Assembly (NCBI RefSeq): GCF_016598475.1
Contig: NZ_JAEMUX010000014.1
Location: 1-64,000, forward strand
DNA length: 64,000 nucleotides
DNA from: Streptomyces adelaidensis
GTDB taxonomy: Bacteria > Actinomycetota > Actinomycetes > Streptomycetales > Streptomycetaceae
Direction of reading: 5' to 3'
The position numbers were made by a program, and so were the translations under genes. Below are positions 16,432-27,035 of the stretch, piece by piece (position 1 is the stretch's first letter; each line of letters starts with the position of its first letter). The notes under the pieces were generated by a model that was not told the origin of the DNA, made no database searches, and was given only the letters and a program-made list of their open reading frames with translations.

Positions 16432-18891
16432 TCACGCCCGCAGCGTCTCCTCGAGCTTCCGCGCTGCCGAAGCCGCCTCGTCTCCCGCCAACGGCACCCC
16501 GCCCGTGGTCGTCACATAGAAGGCGTCGACCGCATTCGACCCCAACGTCGAGACGTGCATACTCCGCACCCGCACCCCCGCGTCCTCCAGCGCCCGCCCG
16601 ATCCGGTGCAGCAGGCCAGGCGCGTCCTGGGCGCGGACCTCGATGACCGTGGCGTGCCGGGAGGCCGCCGCGTCGACCGTGACGCGTGGCGGGGGCGCGA
16701 CCACGCCGCGCCGCCGGGGGTAGGCCGCGTCGCGCTCGGCGAGCCGCCCGGTGATGTCCAGGGAGCCGTCCAGCGCCCGTACGAGGTCGGCGCGGAGCCG
16801 GGCCGCCTGGGGCAGTGAGCCGTACTCGGCGGCCACCCGCCAGTCCAGCAGCAGGACGGCGCCCTCGACGCCGTCCGGCAGGTCGAGTGCCCGCAGTTCG
16901 GCCGTGCGCACGGTGAGCCGGTGCATGGCGAGGACGCCGGCGACCGCGGGCAGGACGCCCGGCTGGTCGGGTACGGCGATGAGGAGTTCCACGCCGAGCG
17001 GCTCGGGGTCGGCCTTCTCGTCCTTCTCCTCGGCGGTCACGGTGACGCCGTCGGGCCGTGCGCGCAGCGAGAGGACCGGCCCGCCCGTACGGAACGCCTC
17101 GATGGCGAGCCGCTCCTGCTCGGCGGTGGGTGCGGCGGGCTCCGGCTCCTCCGGGAGGTTCCCGGCGAAGACCGCGGCGACCCGCTTGACCAGCTCGGAC
17201 ACGAGCGAGGCACGCCATGAGGACCAGGCGGCGGGCCCGGTGGCCAGCGCGTCCGACTCGGTGAGCGCGTGCAGCAGTTCGAGCGTGCCCGGCGATCCGA
17301 CTGCCTCGGCGACGGACCGGACGGTGGCCGGGTCCTCCAGGTCGCGCCGGGTGGCCGTGTCGACGAGCAGCAGATGGTGGCGCACGAGGGTGGCGAGCAC
17401 GGCCACGTCCTCGCGGTCGAAGCCGATGCGGGCGGCGACATCGCGCGCGATGATCTCGCCGGCCACCGAATGGTCGCCGGGCCAGCCCTTGCCGATGTCG
17501 TGCAGCAGCGCGGCGACGAGGAGGAGGTCGGGCCGGTGGACCCGGCGGGTCAGTTCGGAGGCCCGGACGGCGGTCTCGATGAGGTGCCGGTCGACGGTCC
17601 AGATGTGCACGGCGTTGCGCTGCGGGCGGCAGCGGACCCGCTCCCAGTCGGGCAGCAGGCGAGTGATGAGCCCCTCGGCCTCCAGCGCCTCCCAGACCTC
17701 GACGGTCGGGCGGCCGGAGCCCAACAGTGTGACGAGCTGCTCGCGCGCCTCGGCGGGCCAGGGCGTCGGCAGCGACCGCGCGGCGGCGGCCATCCGGCGT
17801 ACGGCGTGCAGGGACAGCGGCAGTCCGGCCTGCGCGGCGGCGGCAGCGGCCCGCAGCGGCAGCACATGGTCGCGGTCGGGCTTGGCGGCCCGCGCGAGCA
17901 CGACCTCGCCGTCCTGTTCGACCACGCCCTCGGCCAGCGGCGACCGTTCGGCGACCGGCTTCCCGCCGCCGAGCATGGCGCGCAGCCGGGGCCGCACGGC
18001 GCGCGAGCGCAGCACGCGCCCCACTTCACGCCAGGTCACATCACTGGCGTACGAGATGACCCGCGCGGCCTCGTAGACCTGGCGGAGCAGGGTGTCGGCG
18101 TCCAGCAGGCCCAGCTCGGCGGCGACCTGGTCCTGCTCCTGGAGCGCGAGCCGGTCGGTCGCGCGCCCGGTGGTGAGATGCAGCGCGTCGCGTACGTCGA
18201 GGAGCCGGCGCCGGGCGTCGTCGAGTCCCTCGCGGGGGGCGTCGGCGAGCCAGGAGGCGGCGACGGCGCGCAGCGCGGTGGCGTCGCGCAGTCCGCCGCG
18301 CGCCTCCTTGAGGTCGGGCTCCAGCAGGTACTGCAGCTCCCCCTGCCGCTCGGCCCGCTCGGAGCACAGCTCCTGGAGGAGCGGAAGGCGTTTGGGGGCC
18401 TGGTTGCGCCAGTCGGCGAGGACCGAGGTGCGCAGTCCGGCGGTCAGCCCCAGGTCACCGGCGATGTGCCGGGCGTCGAGGAGGCCCAGCTGCACCTTGA
18501 GGTCCTCGGCCGCGGTCTTGCGGGCCTCGGCCGGGGTGCGGACGGAGTGGTCGAGGGCCAGTCCCAGGTCCCAGACGGGGTACCAGATGCGGTCGGCGAG
18601 CGCGGCCACGGCCTGTTCGTCGGAGCCGTCGTGCAGGAGCAGCAGATCCAGATCGCTGCGGGGCGAGAGCTCGCCGCGCCCGTACCCCCCGACGGCGACG
18701 AGCGAGACGCCGCGTGGCTCGGTGGAGCCCGCGCCGAAGAGTCCCGCGAGCCAGTCGTCGGTCAGCTCGGCGAGGGCGGCACGGCGCGGCGGCCCGGACC
18801 GCGCCCCCTCCTGGAGGAGGCGCAGCCGGGCCGCCGCGTAGCCGCTGGGTCCCGAGTCCTCTACTTCCGTATGTCCGTCGGTACTCGTCAC
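16432..18891 (-). CDS. glnD: PII nucleotidyltransferase GlnD
   Basis: GlnD modifies and de-modifies the PII protein GlnK according to nitrogen status. In Streptomyces and other actinobacteria it adenylylates instead of uridylylating. The 819 residues show the nucleotidyltransferase motif GGYGRGELSPRSDLDLLLL, a GlnD-type helical region, the HD phosphohydrolase domain (ALLHDIGKGWPGDHS) and two C-terminal ACT domains (LLIAVPDQPGVLPAVAGVLA; IEVRAQDAPGLLHRIGRALE) that sense glutamine. It is the third gene of amtB-glnK-glnD, 26 bases after glnK, and ends at a strong terminator. Confidence 0.96.
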   Translation of the reverse strand: MTSTDGHTEVEDSGPSGYAAARLRLLQEGARSGPPRRAALAELTDDWLAGLFGAGSTEPRGVSLVAVGGYGRGELSPRSDLDLLLLHDGSDEQAVAALADRIWYPVWDLGLALDHSVRTPAEARKTAAEDLKVQLGLLDARHIAGDLGLTAGLRTSVLADWRNQAPKRLPLLQELCSERAERQGELQYLLEPDLKEARGGLRDATALRAVAASWLADAPREGLDDARRRLLDVRDALHLTTGRATDRLALQEQDQVAAELGLLDADTLLRQVYEAARVISYASDVTWREVGRVLRSRAVRPRLRAMLGGGKPVAERSPLAEGVVEQDGEVVLARAAKPDRDHVLPLRAAAAAAQAGLPLSLHAVRRMAAAARSLPTPWPAEAREQLVTLLGSGRPTVEVWEALEAEGLITRLLPDWERVRCRPQRNAVHIWTVDRHLIETAVRASELTRRVHRPDLLLVAALLHDIGKGWPGDHSVAGEIIARDVAARIGFDREDVAVLATLVRHHLLLVDTATRRDLEDPATVRSVAEAVGSPGTLELLHALTESDALATGPAAWSSWRASLVSELVKRVAAVFAGNLPEEPEPAAPTAEQERLAIEAFRTGGPVLSLRARPDGVTVTAEEKDEKADPEPLGVELLIAVPDQPGVLPAVAGVLAMHRLTVRTAELRALDLPDGVEGAVLLLDWRVAAEYGSLPQAARLRADLVRALDGSLDITGRLAERDAAYPRRRGVVAPPPRVTVDAAASRHATVIEVRAQDAPGLLHRIGRALEDAGVRVRSMHVSTLGSNAVDAFYVTTTGGVPLAGDEAASAARKLEETLRA

Positions 18892-18917
18892 CCAGCGACT
18901 CCTGTTCTTCTCTTCTC

Positions 18918-20542
<1,625 letters not shown>

Positions 20543-20662
20543 TGCCGGTATCTCCTCGTGGTCGGAACGGCCCGTGCGGATGCGGAAGCTGGGGGAGCTA
20601 GCGGGGAGGGCCGACGTGCTCAGGAGACTGGCGCAGCACCGTTTCGCCAGGAGTTTGGAAAT

Positions 20663-20709
20663 GTTTCCCGGACGTGACGAAGACCCTCATCACGTTACAG
20701 ACAGGTGAA
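20663..20709 (-). promoter_or_regulatory. Pair of GlnR-like boxes upstream of amtB
   Basis: On the amtB strand, TTCACCTGTCTGTAAC (20694-20709) and GTCACGTCCGGGAAAC (20663-20678) fit the GlnR pattern gTnAC-n6-GaAAC; the second matches it exactly. GlnR is the global nitrogen activator in Streptomyces, and amtB is one of its known targets. Confidence 0.75.
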
Positions 20710-20825
20710 ACGTGGATCTCGAAGGATTCATCCCACATGGGGCCCTGCCCCTGCGGGACACCCCACGGATAACGGTTTCGTATCCGATGGAACTTCCGCC
20801 GATGTTCCTTTTTCCCCGGGGGCTG

Positions 20826-20865
20826 GGCGCGGGTGGGGACGTGTGCACCCGCCCCCGCCCGCGCC
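20826..20865 (-). terminator. Terminator of the secreted-protein gene
   Basis: Arms at 20826-20838 and 20853-20865 pair over 13 bases with one wobble, 28 bases past the stop at 20893. Confidence 0.65.
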
Positions 20866-20892
20866 GGATCGTCTACCGACCCGCCGGCCGCG

Positions 20893-21534
20893 TCATCGCT
20901 TGACGCAGACCTTGACCGTCTTGTTCCAGGAGTCGGACTTGCCCTTCACGTAGGCCGTGACCTCCGGGCGCGCTGAGAGGCACAGCTTCTCGCTCTTGAG
21001 GGAGACACGGACCGTACCGTCGAAGCTCGCCGGGCGGCCGCTGTTGCTCTGGGCGTACTTCCACAGCGTGTCGTTGTAGGTGGTGGCGCGTGTCGCGGCC
21101 TTGCGCTTGCCGCACTCCACGGTCGGGGTGACGGAGACGCTCCACACGCCCACGGCCACCTTGGCGTTCATCTTGCACTTCGTGCTCTCGTACCAGCGCT
21201 GGGTCAGCTCCAGCTTGGTGAGCTTGGCCCGCTTGCCACCCGAACAGCTCGTGTAGGTGGTGGCCGTCATGCTCGGGTCCTTCAGCTTCACGCCCGTGTA
21301 GGCGTGGTCCTTGGCGCCCTTCATCTGCCAGTAGTAGTGCTTGAACTCGATCCGGCCGGTGAGCTTCACATAGACGCAGCGCTTCAGCGGCTTGGACCAC
21401 ATCGCCACGGTCGCGCTGTAGGGCTTGCTGTGCGAAGTCGTTGCGACTGCACCCGCGTCGGGTGCCATGCCCATGATGAGACCGAGTGAGGACGCGCCTA
21501 CCGCGAGGGCGGACGCGGCTGATTTTCTCTGCAT
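20893..21534 (-). CDS. Secreted cysteine-containing protein of unknown function
   Basis: From the ATG at 21534 the product starts MQRKSAASALAVGASSLGLI and has a Sec signal peptide likely cleaved after DAGAVA. The mature part of about 180 residues is basic, rich in Lys/Thr/Tyr/Trp and has six cysteines (RCVYV, TSCSGG, TKCKMN, VECGKRK, KLCLSA, KVCVKR), probably three disulfides. No family was recognised. Its codon use has more A/T in third positions than flanking genes. A GGGGAC sequence stands 9 bases before the ATG. An imperfect leader hairpin is present at 21608-21625. Confidence 0.75.
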   Translation of the reverse strand: MQRKSAASALAVGASSLGLIMGMAPDAGAVATTSHSKPYSATVAMWSKPLKRCVYVKLTGRIEFKHYYWQMKGAKDHAYTGVKLKDPSMTATTYTSCSGGKRAKLTKLELTQRWYESTKCKMNAKVAVGVWSVSVTPTVECGKRKAATRATTYNDTLWKYAQSNSGRPASFDGTVRVSLKSEKLCLSARPEVTAYVKGKSDSWNKTVKVCVKR

Positions 21535-21840
21535 TCCCTGTTGTCCCCGTTCCCCGTTGTCTCCCTGGCGGGCACGCCAAACATACGTGCAGGACAGGGA
21601 GTTGGCAGCCGCCCGAGCGGGCGGCACGGACGCCACACTAGCCACTCAGGTTGACCGGATCACGCCACGTTACGGAACAGGGATCAAGGTTGTTACAGTG
21701 CATCAGCTTTGCAAATAGCCGGGAAAAGACCGACCACGGCAGACCATCCGATGACCTGGCATGGGGGAGCCGAGTCGGGCAGTCGGGATGGCCGGCCGCG
21801 GCCGGAGTCGAGGGCCCTTGGCGTGCGGCGGGCCGGGGGG
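21535..21840. other. Intergenic region between nsdA end and secreted-protein gene
   Basis: No gene is visible. It holds an 8-2-8 GC palindrome at 21608-21625, upstream of the secreted-protein start, and the comparatively AT-rich stretch near 21640-21720 where its promoter may lie. Confidence 0.4.
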
Positions 21841-23316
21841 TCAGACCGCCTCGGCGGTTTCGGGGAGGTGGACGGCGAGCTGGTCGGTGAGGTCGACGAC
21901 CTCGGCGAGGCCGCCGAAATCGCGTACGGCCGTGTCGACGGTCTTGCGGATGCGGGTGTTGACGCGCTCGGACCGCACCTTCTTCGCGGTCTCCATGGCC
22001 TGCTGGGCCATGGCCGCCCCCTGCTCGGGCTCACGCTGGAGCAGATGCACGGTGGCCATGCCGATGAGGTTCAGCGCGTACGACCGCTGGTGTTCGCTGT
22101 CCGTGGCGAACAACTCGACGGCGCGACGCATCACGGGCTCGGCGAGCGAGGCGTAGGTGGGGCTCCGGCCGGCGACATAGGCGAGGTCGCGGTAGGAGTG
22201 GGAGTTCTCGCCGTGCAGCTCCGCCTCGTTGAAGAAGCGGATCCAGTCGGGGTCCGGGTCGTCCCATTCCTCGGCGTCGGAGAAGGTGTCCTCGGCCATC
22301 CGGACGGCCCGTTTGCACTTTCCGGGCTGGCCCATGTTGGCGTAGGCGCGGGCCTCCATCGCATACAGCATGGACTGGGTGCGCGGGCTCGCACAGTCGC
22401 GGCTGCCGTACTGGGCGAGGTGGATCAGTTCGAGCGCGTCGTCGGGCCGGCCGAGGTGGATCATCTGGCGGCTCATGCTGGACAGGACGTACGAACCGAG
22501 GGGTTTGTCGCCGGCTTCCTTCGCCGCGTGCAGGGCCAGGACGAAGTACTTCTGGGCGGTGGGCTGCAGGCCGATGTCGTAGCTCATCCAGCCGGCCAGC
22601 TCGGCCAGCTCGGCGGCGACCTTGAAAAGTCGCCTGGCGGTGGCCTCGGGCTGGGGCTCCTGGAGGAGATCGGTCACCTCGTGCAGCTGGCCGACGACCG
22701 CCTTGCGGCGCAGACCGCCGCCGCACTGGGCGTCCCACCGGCGGAACATCGCCGTGGTGGATTCGAGGAGGTCCAGCTCCGGTTTGGAGAGTCGGCCGGC
22801 GCGGCGGGCGGCGGCCGACGGCTCGGGTTCGGCGCGGGGGGCGGGGGGCGAGGGGACGAGCCAGCGCTGCATCGGTTCGATGAGGGCCGGGCCCGCGGAG
22901 AGGGCGAGCGAGCTCCCGAGGAAGCCGCGCCGCGCCAGCATCAGGTCGCTGCGCGAGAACTCGCTGATCAGCGCCACGGTCTGCGGGCCCGTCCAGGGCA
23001 GGTCGACGCCGGAGACGGACGGGGACCGGTGGGCGGCACGCAATCCCAGGTCCTCCACGGCGACGACACAGCCGAACCGCTCGGAGAACAGCTCGGACAG
23101 GATGCGCGGGATCGGCTCGCGCGGGTTCTCCCCGTCGAGCCAGCGCCGTACGCGGGAGGTGTCGGTGGAGATGTGATTGGCCCCGAGCTGTCGCGCCCGG
23201 CGGTTCACCTGTCGGGCGAGCTCGCCCTTGGACCAGCCGCTGCGGACGAACCATGAGCCCAGCAGTTCGTTCGGGCGCTTCTCAGCGTTCGTGCCGCTTC
23301 CGCCGTTGCCGCCCAC
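21841..23316 (-). CDS. nsdA: NsdA-type differentiation/antibiotic regulator with TPR-like repeats
   Basis: In S. coelicolor nsdA lies beside amtB-glnK-glnD and its loss increases sporulation and antibiotic production. The same position is seen here. The 491-residue protein has an N-terminal helix-turn-helix-like segment (SGWSKGELARQVNRRARQLG, DTSRVRRWLDGENPRE), a hydrophobic middle and helical TPR-like repeats (ATARRLFKVAAELAELAGW, YFVLALHAAKEAGDKPLGSY, AMEARAYANMGQPGKCKRAV). The start is the GTG at 23316, which has a GGGGG tract 6-10 bases upstream. NsdA acts as a negative regulator, by an unclear mechanism. Confidence 0.88.
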   Translation of the reverse strand: MGGNGGSGTNAEKRPNELLGSWFVRSGWSKGELARQVNRRARQLGANHISTDTSRVRRWLDGENPREPIPRILSELFSERFGCVVAVEDLGLRAAHRSPSVSGVDLPWTGPQTVALISEFSRSDLMLARRGFLGSSLALSAGPALIEPMQRWLVPSPPAPRAEPEPSAAARRAGRLSKPELDLLESTTAMFRRWDAQCGGGLRRKAVVGQLHEVTDLLQEPQPEATARRLFKVAAELAELAGWMSYDIGLQPTAQKYFVLALHAAKEAGDKPLGSYVLSSMSRQMIHLGRPDDALELIHLAQYGSRDCASPRTQSMLYAMEARAYANMGQPGKCKRAVRMAEDTFSDAEEWDDPDPDWIRFFNEAELHGENSHSYRDLAYVAGRSPTYASLAEPVMRRAVELFATDSEHQRSYALNLIGMATVHLLQREPEQGAAMAQQAMETAKKVRSERVNTRIRKTVDTAVRDFGGLAEVVDLTDQLAVHLPETAEAV

Positions 23317-23741
23317 TGGAACGCCCCCATCCCTGAAACCACTTGTGCGCTGTGTGCGCCAAGCCCTACCAGGATGCCGGTTACCCCGCCGTACGTCCGA
23401 CACTTGTCACCCGTCGAACGGAAAGACGACTTGCCTCCGGCATACCCACGAGCGCGTACATCCCAGGGCCCGTGCACTCAAAGTAATCCTACGATCACGC
23501 GTCCGGCCACGGCGATTCCGGAAACGCCACCATTCGCCACCCCTTCGAATGAACTCACGGTTGCCTGTCCGCGATTCACTTGACACAGGACGGCCGGGAC
23601 TGGGTGGAGTGATGCATTCAGGGGCGCGCGTCATCGACCACGCCACCCCGGGCGCCGAAATGCGCCGCTCACCCGGAAGCGGAGCGTCGCATTCTGACTC
23701 CGTCGCGTAACCACCGGCGCGCTGGACCCGTTGGAGGGGGC
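23317..23741. other. Divergent intergenic region between nsdA and prim-pol-like gene
   Basis: This 425-base stretch has no credible gene. It must hold promoters for both divergent neighbours. Part of it (23480-23560) is less GC-rich than its surroundings. No clear operator was found. Confidence 0.4.
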
Positions 23742-24398
23742 ATGGGCTTCACGATCGGCGGCATTCGCGAGATGCGATCCGGCACGCGTCGACGCGGCCG
23801 TTCCTCGGAGTGCACGGCCGTGGCCGAGTTCACCGGCCTCTGGGGGTGGGACGTCGTCCCCGGCGCGCGGGCGGCTTCAGGCGCGTGCTCGTGCGGCAAG
23901 AGCAACTGCTCCGCGCCCGGCGCACATCCCTTCGGCTTCGCGCCCACCGTCCACGCCGGCGCCACGCTCGACGAGGTGACGGAGGCCTGGTCCGAGTTTC
24001 CCGGCGCCGCCGTCATGCTGCCGGTGGGCCGCTCCTTCGACGTGATCGAGGTCGCCGAGTCCGCCGGTCGGCACGCACTCGTCCGCCTGGAGCGCATGGG
24101 TCTGCCCGTCGGCCCCGTGATCGCCACCCCCGAGGGCCGCGCCCACTTCCTCGTCGCCCCCGGCGCGGCCGCCGCGCTCCCCGACGTGCTCTACCGCATG
24201 GGCTGGGACGACCCCTCCGCCCTCGATCTGCGCGGCCTCGGTCCCGGTACCCATGTGACGGCCCCGCCTTCCGACCGCGCCGGCCTCGGCCCGGTCCGCT
24301 GGCTCCGCTCCCCCGCCCTCGACTCGGCGACGAAGCCGCCGGCCGCGCGGCTGCTGCTGGGGACGCTGGCGTACGTGGCGCACCGGTCGCGCGCGTAG
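23742..24398 (+). CDS. Bifunctional DNA primase/polymerase (Prim-Pol)-like protein, short form
   Basis: The 218-residue protein resembles the N-terminal Prim-Pol domain found in plasmid and phage replication proteins: the zinc-like segment ACSCGKSNCSAPGAHPFG, the LPVGRSFDVIEV strand and RAHFLVAPGA. No helicase domain follows, and the acidic catalytic cluster appears partly changed (DVIEV where family members usually have DVD-like motifs), so catalytic activity is doubtful. A strong ribosome-binding site (GGAGGGGG) precedes the ATG. A homologue sits at this position in other Streptomyces, from memory, so this is probably an old domesticated gene. Confidence 0.75.
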   Translation: MGFTIGGIREMRSGTRRRGRSSECTAVAEFTGLWGWDVVPGARAASGACSCGKSNCSAPGAHPFGFAPTVHAGATLDEVTEAWSEFPGAAVMLPVGRSFDVIEVAESAGRHALVRLERMGLPVGPVIATPEGRAHFLVAPGAAAALPDVLYRMGWDDPSALDLRGLGPGTHVTAPPSDRAGLGPVRWLRSPALDSATKPPAARLLLGTLAYVAHRSRA

Positions 24399-24432
24399 GC
24401 CTCGACCCTCGGCCCTCAGATCCGTACACAGC

Positions 24433-24473
24433 GAAGCGCCCGTCCCCCACCGCATCTTGGGGACGGGCGCTTC
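24433..24473. terminator. Bidirectional terminator between prim-pol-like gene and ftsY
   Basis: GAAGCGCCCGTCCCC and its exact complement form a 15-bp stem with an 11-base loop between the convergent genes. Confidence 0.88.
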
Positions 24474-24522
24474 TGCGACCTCACCTACGAAATTTCCTAG
24501 GTGAAATGAGCGATATCGATCG

Positions 24523-25728
24523 CTACTCGCCGATAAGTGCATCCACGAACGCCTCCGGCTCGAAGGGCGCCAGGTCGTCCGCGCCCTCTCCCAGGCCGAC
24601 GAGCTTGACGGGTACGCCCAGCTCGCGCTGGACGGCGATGACGATGCCGCCCTTGGCGGTGCCGTCCAGCTTGGTGAGGACGATGCCGGTGATGTCGACG
24701 ACCTCGGCGAAGACGCGGGCCTGGACGAGACCGTTCTGACCGGTGGTGGCGTCGAGGACGAGCAGGATCTCGTCCAGCGGCGCGTGCTTCTCGACGACGC
24801 GCTTGACCTTGCCGAGCTCGTCCATCAGGCCGGTCTTGGTGTGCAGCCGGCCGGCGGTGTCGATGAGGACGACGTCGGCACCCTCCTCGATGCCCTCCTT
24901 GACGGCGTCGAAGGCGATGGAGGCCGGGTCACCGCCCTCGGGACCGCGCACCGTACGGGCGCCGACGCGCTCACCCCAGGTCTGCAGCTGGTCGGCGGCG
25001 GCGGCGCGGAAGGTGTCCGCGGCGCCGAGGACGACGTTCTTGCCGTCGGCGACGAGGACGCGGGCGAGCTTGCCGGTGGTGGTGGTCTTGCCGGTGCCGT
25101 TGACGCCGACGACCATCACGATGCCGGGGGTGTCGAGCGGGGACTCGGTGTGCACCACGCGGTCGAACTCGGGCACGAGGATCTTGAGCAGCTCCTCGCG
25201 CAGCAGGCCGCGCAGGTCCTCCGGGGTGCGGGTGCCGAGCACCCTCACGCGCTCGCGCAGCCCTTCGACCAGCTCCTGGGTGGGCTGGACGCCGACGTCG
25301 GCGGTGAGGAGGGTGTCCTCGATCTCCTCCCAGGTGTCCTCATCGAGGTGCTCGCGCGAGAGCAGTGTGAGCAGCCCCTTGCCGAGCGCGTTCTGCGAGC
25401 GGGAGAGCCGGGCGCGCAGCCGGACCAGCCGGCCGGCGGTCGGCTCGGGGATCTCGATCTCCGGAGCGGCCGGCGGCTCCTCGACGGCGACGGGCGCCGT
25501 CGCCGTGGCGTCCGGGAGGTCGACCTCCTCGATCGTTCGGCGCGGTTCGTCGCGCGGCGTCTCGGCCTCGTCGCCGATGTGCGGCTCGGCCGGGGGTGCG
25601 GTGATGTCGGGTGTCGTGGGGGGCGCCCCGGGCAGGGTCTTCGTCTTCTTCTTGCGGCCGCCTACGACGAGCCCGCCCAGCACGCCGAGCACGACCACGG
25701 CGATGACTACAGCAAGGATGAGTTCCAT
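24523..25728 (-). CDS. ftsY: Signal recognition particle receptor FtsY
   Basis: FtsY is the membrane receptor for Ffh-bound ribosomes. The start at 25728 gives a hydrophobic N-terminus (MELILAVVIAVVVLGVLGGL) that anchors the protein, then an acidic linker of about 90 residues (A domain) and the NG GTPase module: P-loop VVGVNGTGKTTT, DTAGRLHTK, TKLDGTAKGG. The end is APFEPEAFVDALIGE, as in other FtsY. The total is 401 residues. Confidence 0.96.
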   Translation of the reverse strand: MELILAVVIAVVVLGVLGGLVVGGRKKKTKTLPGAPPTTPDITAPPAEPHIGDEAETPRDEPRRTIEEVDLPDATATAPVAVEEPPAAPEIEIPEPTAGRLVRLRARLSRSQNALGKGLLTLLSREHLDEDTWEEIEDTLLTADVGVQPTQELVEGLRERVRVLGTRTPEDLRGLLREELLKILVPEFDRVVHTESPLDTPGIVMVVGVNGTGKTTTTGKLARVLVADGKNVVLGAADTFRAAAADQLQTWGERVGARTVRGPEGGDPASIAFDAVKEGIEEGADVVLIDTAGRLHTKTGLMDELGKVKRVVEKHAPLDEILLVLDATTGQNGLVQARVFAEVVDITGIVLTKLDGTAKGGIVIAVQRELGVPVKLVGLGEGADDLAPFEPEAFVDALIGE

Positions 25729-25810
25729 AACCTGACCAGTATGCGGGACTGCCCCGCGCCGCGTTCGATCGCCGTACGGGGTCGCACGGCCCTTCCACAC
25801 CTCTGGATAC

Positions 25811-25825
25811 CTGACGGACCGTCAG
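25811..25825. promoter_or_regulatory. Perfect palindrome upstream of LLM oxidoreductase gene
   Basis: CTGACGGACCGTCAG is a 7-1-7 perfect dyad starting 53 bases before the ATG at 25864. Palindromes of this kind are typical operators of TetR-like repressors. The regulator is not in the window. Confidence 0.45.
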
Positions 25826-25863
25826 CTAACGTCCCCTCCACAGCCGCGAGAAGGGGGTCTCCC

Positions 25864-26835
25864 ATGCCCGTCACGGTCGTCCGCTTCAACCTGGTCGAGC
25901 CCCGTGCCACCCCCGCCTCGCTCGGGGCCCGCTACCGGGCCGCCGTCGAGATGGCCGCGTACGCCGATGAGCAGGGCATCAGCACCGTGCAGACGGAGGA
26001 GCACCACGGGGTCGAGAACAACTGGCTGCCGTCGCCGTTCGTCTTCGCGGGGGCGGTGTTCGGGGCGACGCGGCGGATCGCGGTCACGGTGTCGGCGGTG
26101 ATCGGCCCGCTGCACGATCCGCTGCGGCTGGCCGAGGACATCGCCGTACTGGATCTGGTGAGCGGCGGGCGGCTGGTGACTGTCGCCGGGATCGGGTACC
26201 GGCCGCAGGAGTACGCCCAGTTCGACGTGGACTGGAAGGGGCGGGGGCGGCTCCAGGACGAGCTGCTGGAGACGCTGCTCCAGGCGTGGACGGGCGAGCC
26301 GTTCGCCTACCGGGGGCGCACGGTCCGGGTCACCCCGCGCCCTGGCACCGAGCCGCATCCGTTGCTGCTGGTCGGCGGCTCGTCGAAGGCCGCGGCCCGT
26401 CGGGCGGCCCGCCTCGGGCTCCCCTTCTTCCCGAGCGCGCATCTGCCGGAGCTGGAGGCGTACTACAAGGAGCGGCTGGTCGAGTACGGCACCGAGGGCT
26501 GGACGATGATGCCCGCGGCCGAGACGCCGTTGCTGCACGTCGCGGAGGATCCGGACCGGGCGTGGGCCGAGTACGGCGGGCATTTCCTGCACGAGGCGCG
26601 GACGTACGCCTCCTGGCAGTCGGCCGGCATTCGGTCGGCCGTGCGGTCGGGGGCGGCGACGGTGGCGGAGCTGCGTGCGGAGGGCGTGTACCGGATCGTC
26701 ACGCCGGACGAGTGCGTGGCGCTGGGCCTGGACAACTACGTAGTGCATCCGCTGGCCGGCGGGATGCCGGTCGAGGAGGGGTGGCGCGGGCTCCGCCTGT
26801 TCACCGAGCGGGTGCAGCCGCGGCTCGACGGCTGA
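25864..26835 (+). CDS. LLM-class flavin-dependent oxidoreductase
   Basis: A 323-residue bacterial luciferase-like monooxygenase with a TIM-barrel. Signatures are VQTEEHHGVENNWLPSPFV, IGPLHDPLRLAEDIAVLDLV and SGGRLVTVAGIGYRPQEY. These enzymes use FMN or F420 as cofactor; sequence alone does not say which, and the substrate is unknown. An F420 gene (cofC) is present elsewhere in the window, but a link is not implied. The ribosome-binding site is AGGGGG 8 bases upstream. It is read convergently toward glcP, with a strong hairpin in between. Confidence 0.88.
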   Translation: MPVTVVRFNLVEPRATPASLGARYRAAVEMAAYADEQGISTVQTEEHHGVENNWLPSPFVFAGAVFGATRRIAVTVSAVIGPLHDPLRLAEDIAVLDLVSGGRLVTVAGIGYRPQEYAQFDVDWKGRGRLQDELLETLLQAWTGEPFAYRGRTVRVTPRPGTEPHPLLLVGGSSKAAARRAARLGLPFFPSAHLPELEAYYKERLVEYGTEGWTMMPAAETPLLHVAEDPDRAWAEYGGHFLHEARTYASWQSAGIRSAVRSGAATVAELRAEGVYRIVTPDECVALGLDNYVVHPLAGGMPVEEGWRGLRLFTERVQPRLDG

Positions 26836-26964
26836 GCGTCACGTCCGGCAACGGCCATCGCCTCCGACGCTCACGCGCGGCCGACCGTCGCATCCGGCTG
26901 ACCCTCACGTCCGGCCGACTGTCTGAGTTCTAGCGATCGTTGCAACACCTCGGCTCAGAGGGGA

Positions 26965-27002
26965 CGAGGAGAAGGGCGGCGGGGACCTGGCCCTTCTCCT
27001 CG
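26965..27002. terminator. Bidirectional terminator between LLM gene and glcP
   Basis: CGAGGAGAAGGGC and its exact complement form a 13-bp stem with a 12-base loop, between two convergent stops. Confidence 0.85.
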
Positions 27003-27035
27003 GACTCGGGGAGGCGCGAGGCCGACAGGCCGGCC

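Larger units (their letters stand above)
20543..20892. other. Intergenic region upstream of amtB
   Basis: No gene is visible. The region holds the amtB promoter with two GlnR-like boxes (20663-20709) and, at its far end, the terminator of the secreted protein gene (20826-20865). Confidence 0.6.
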
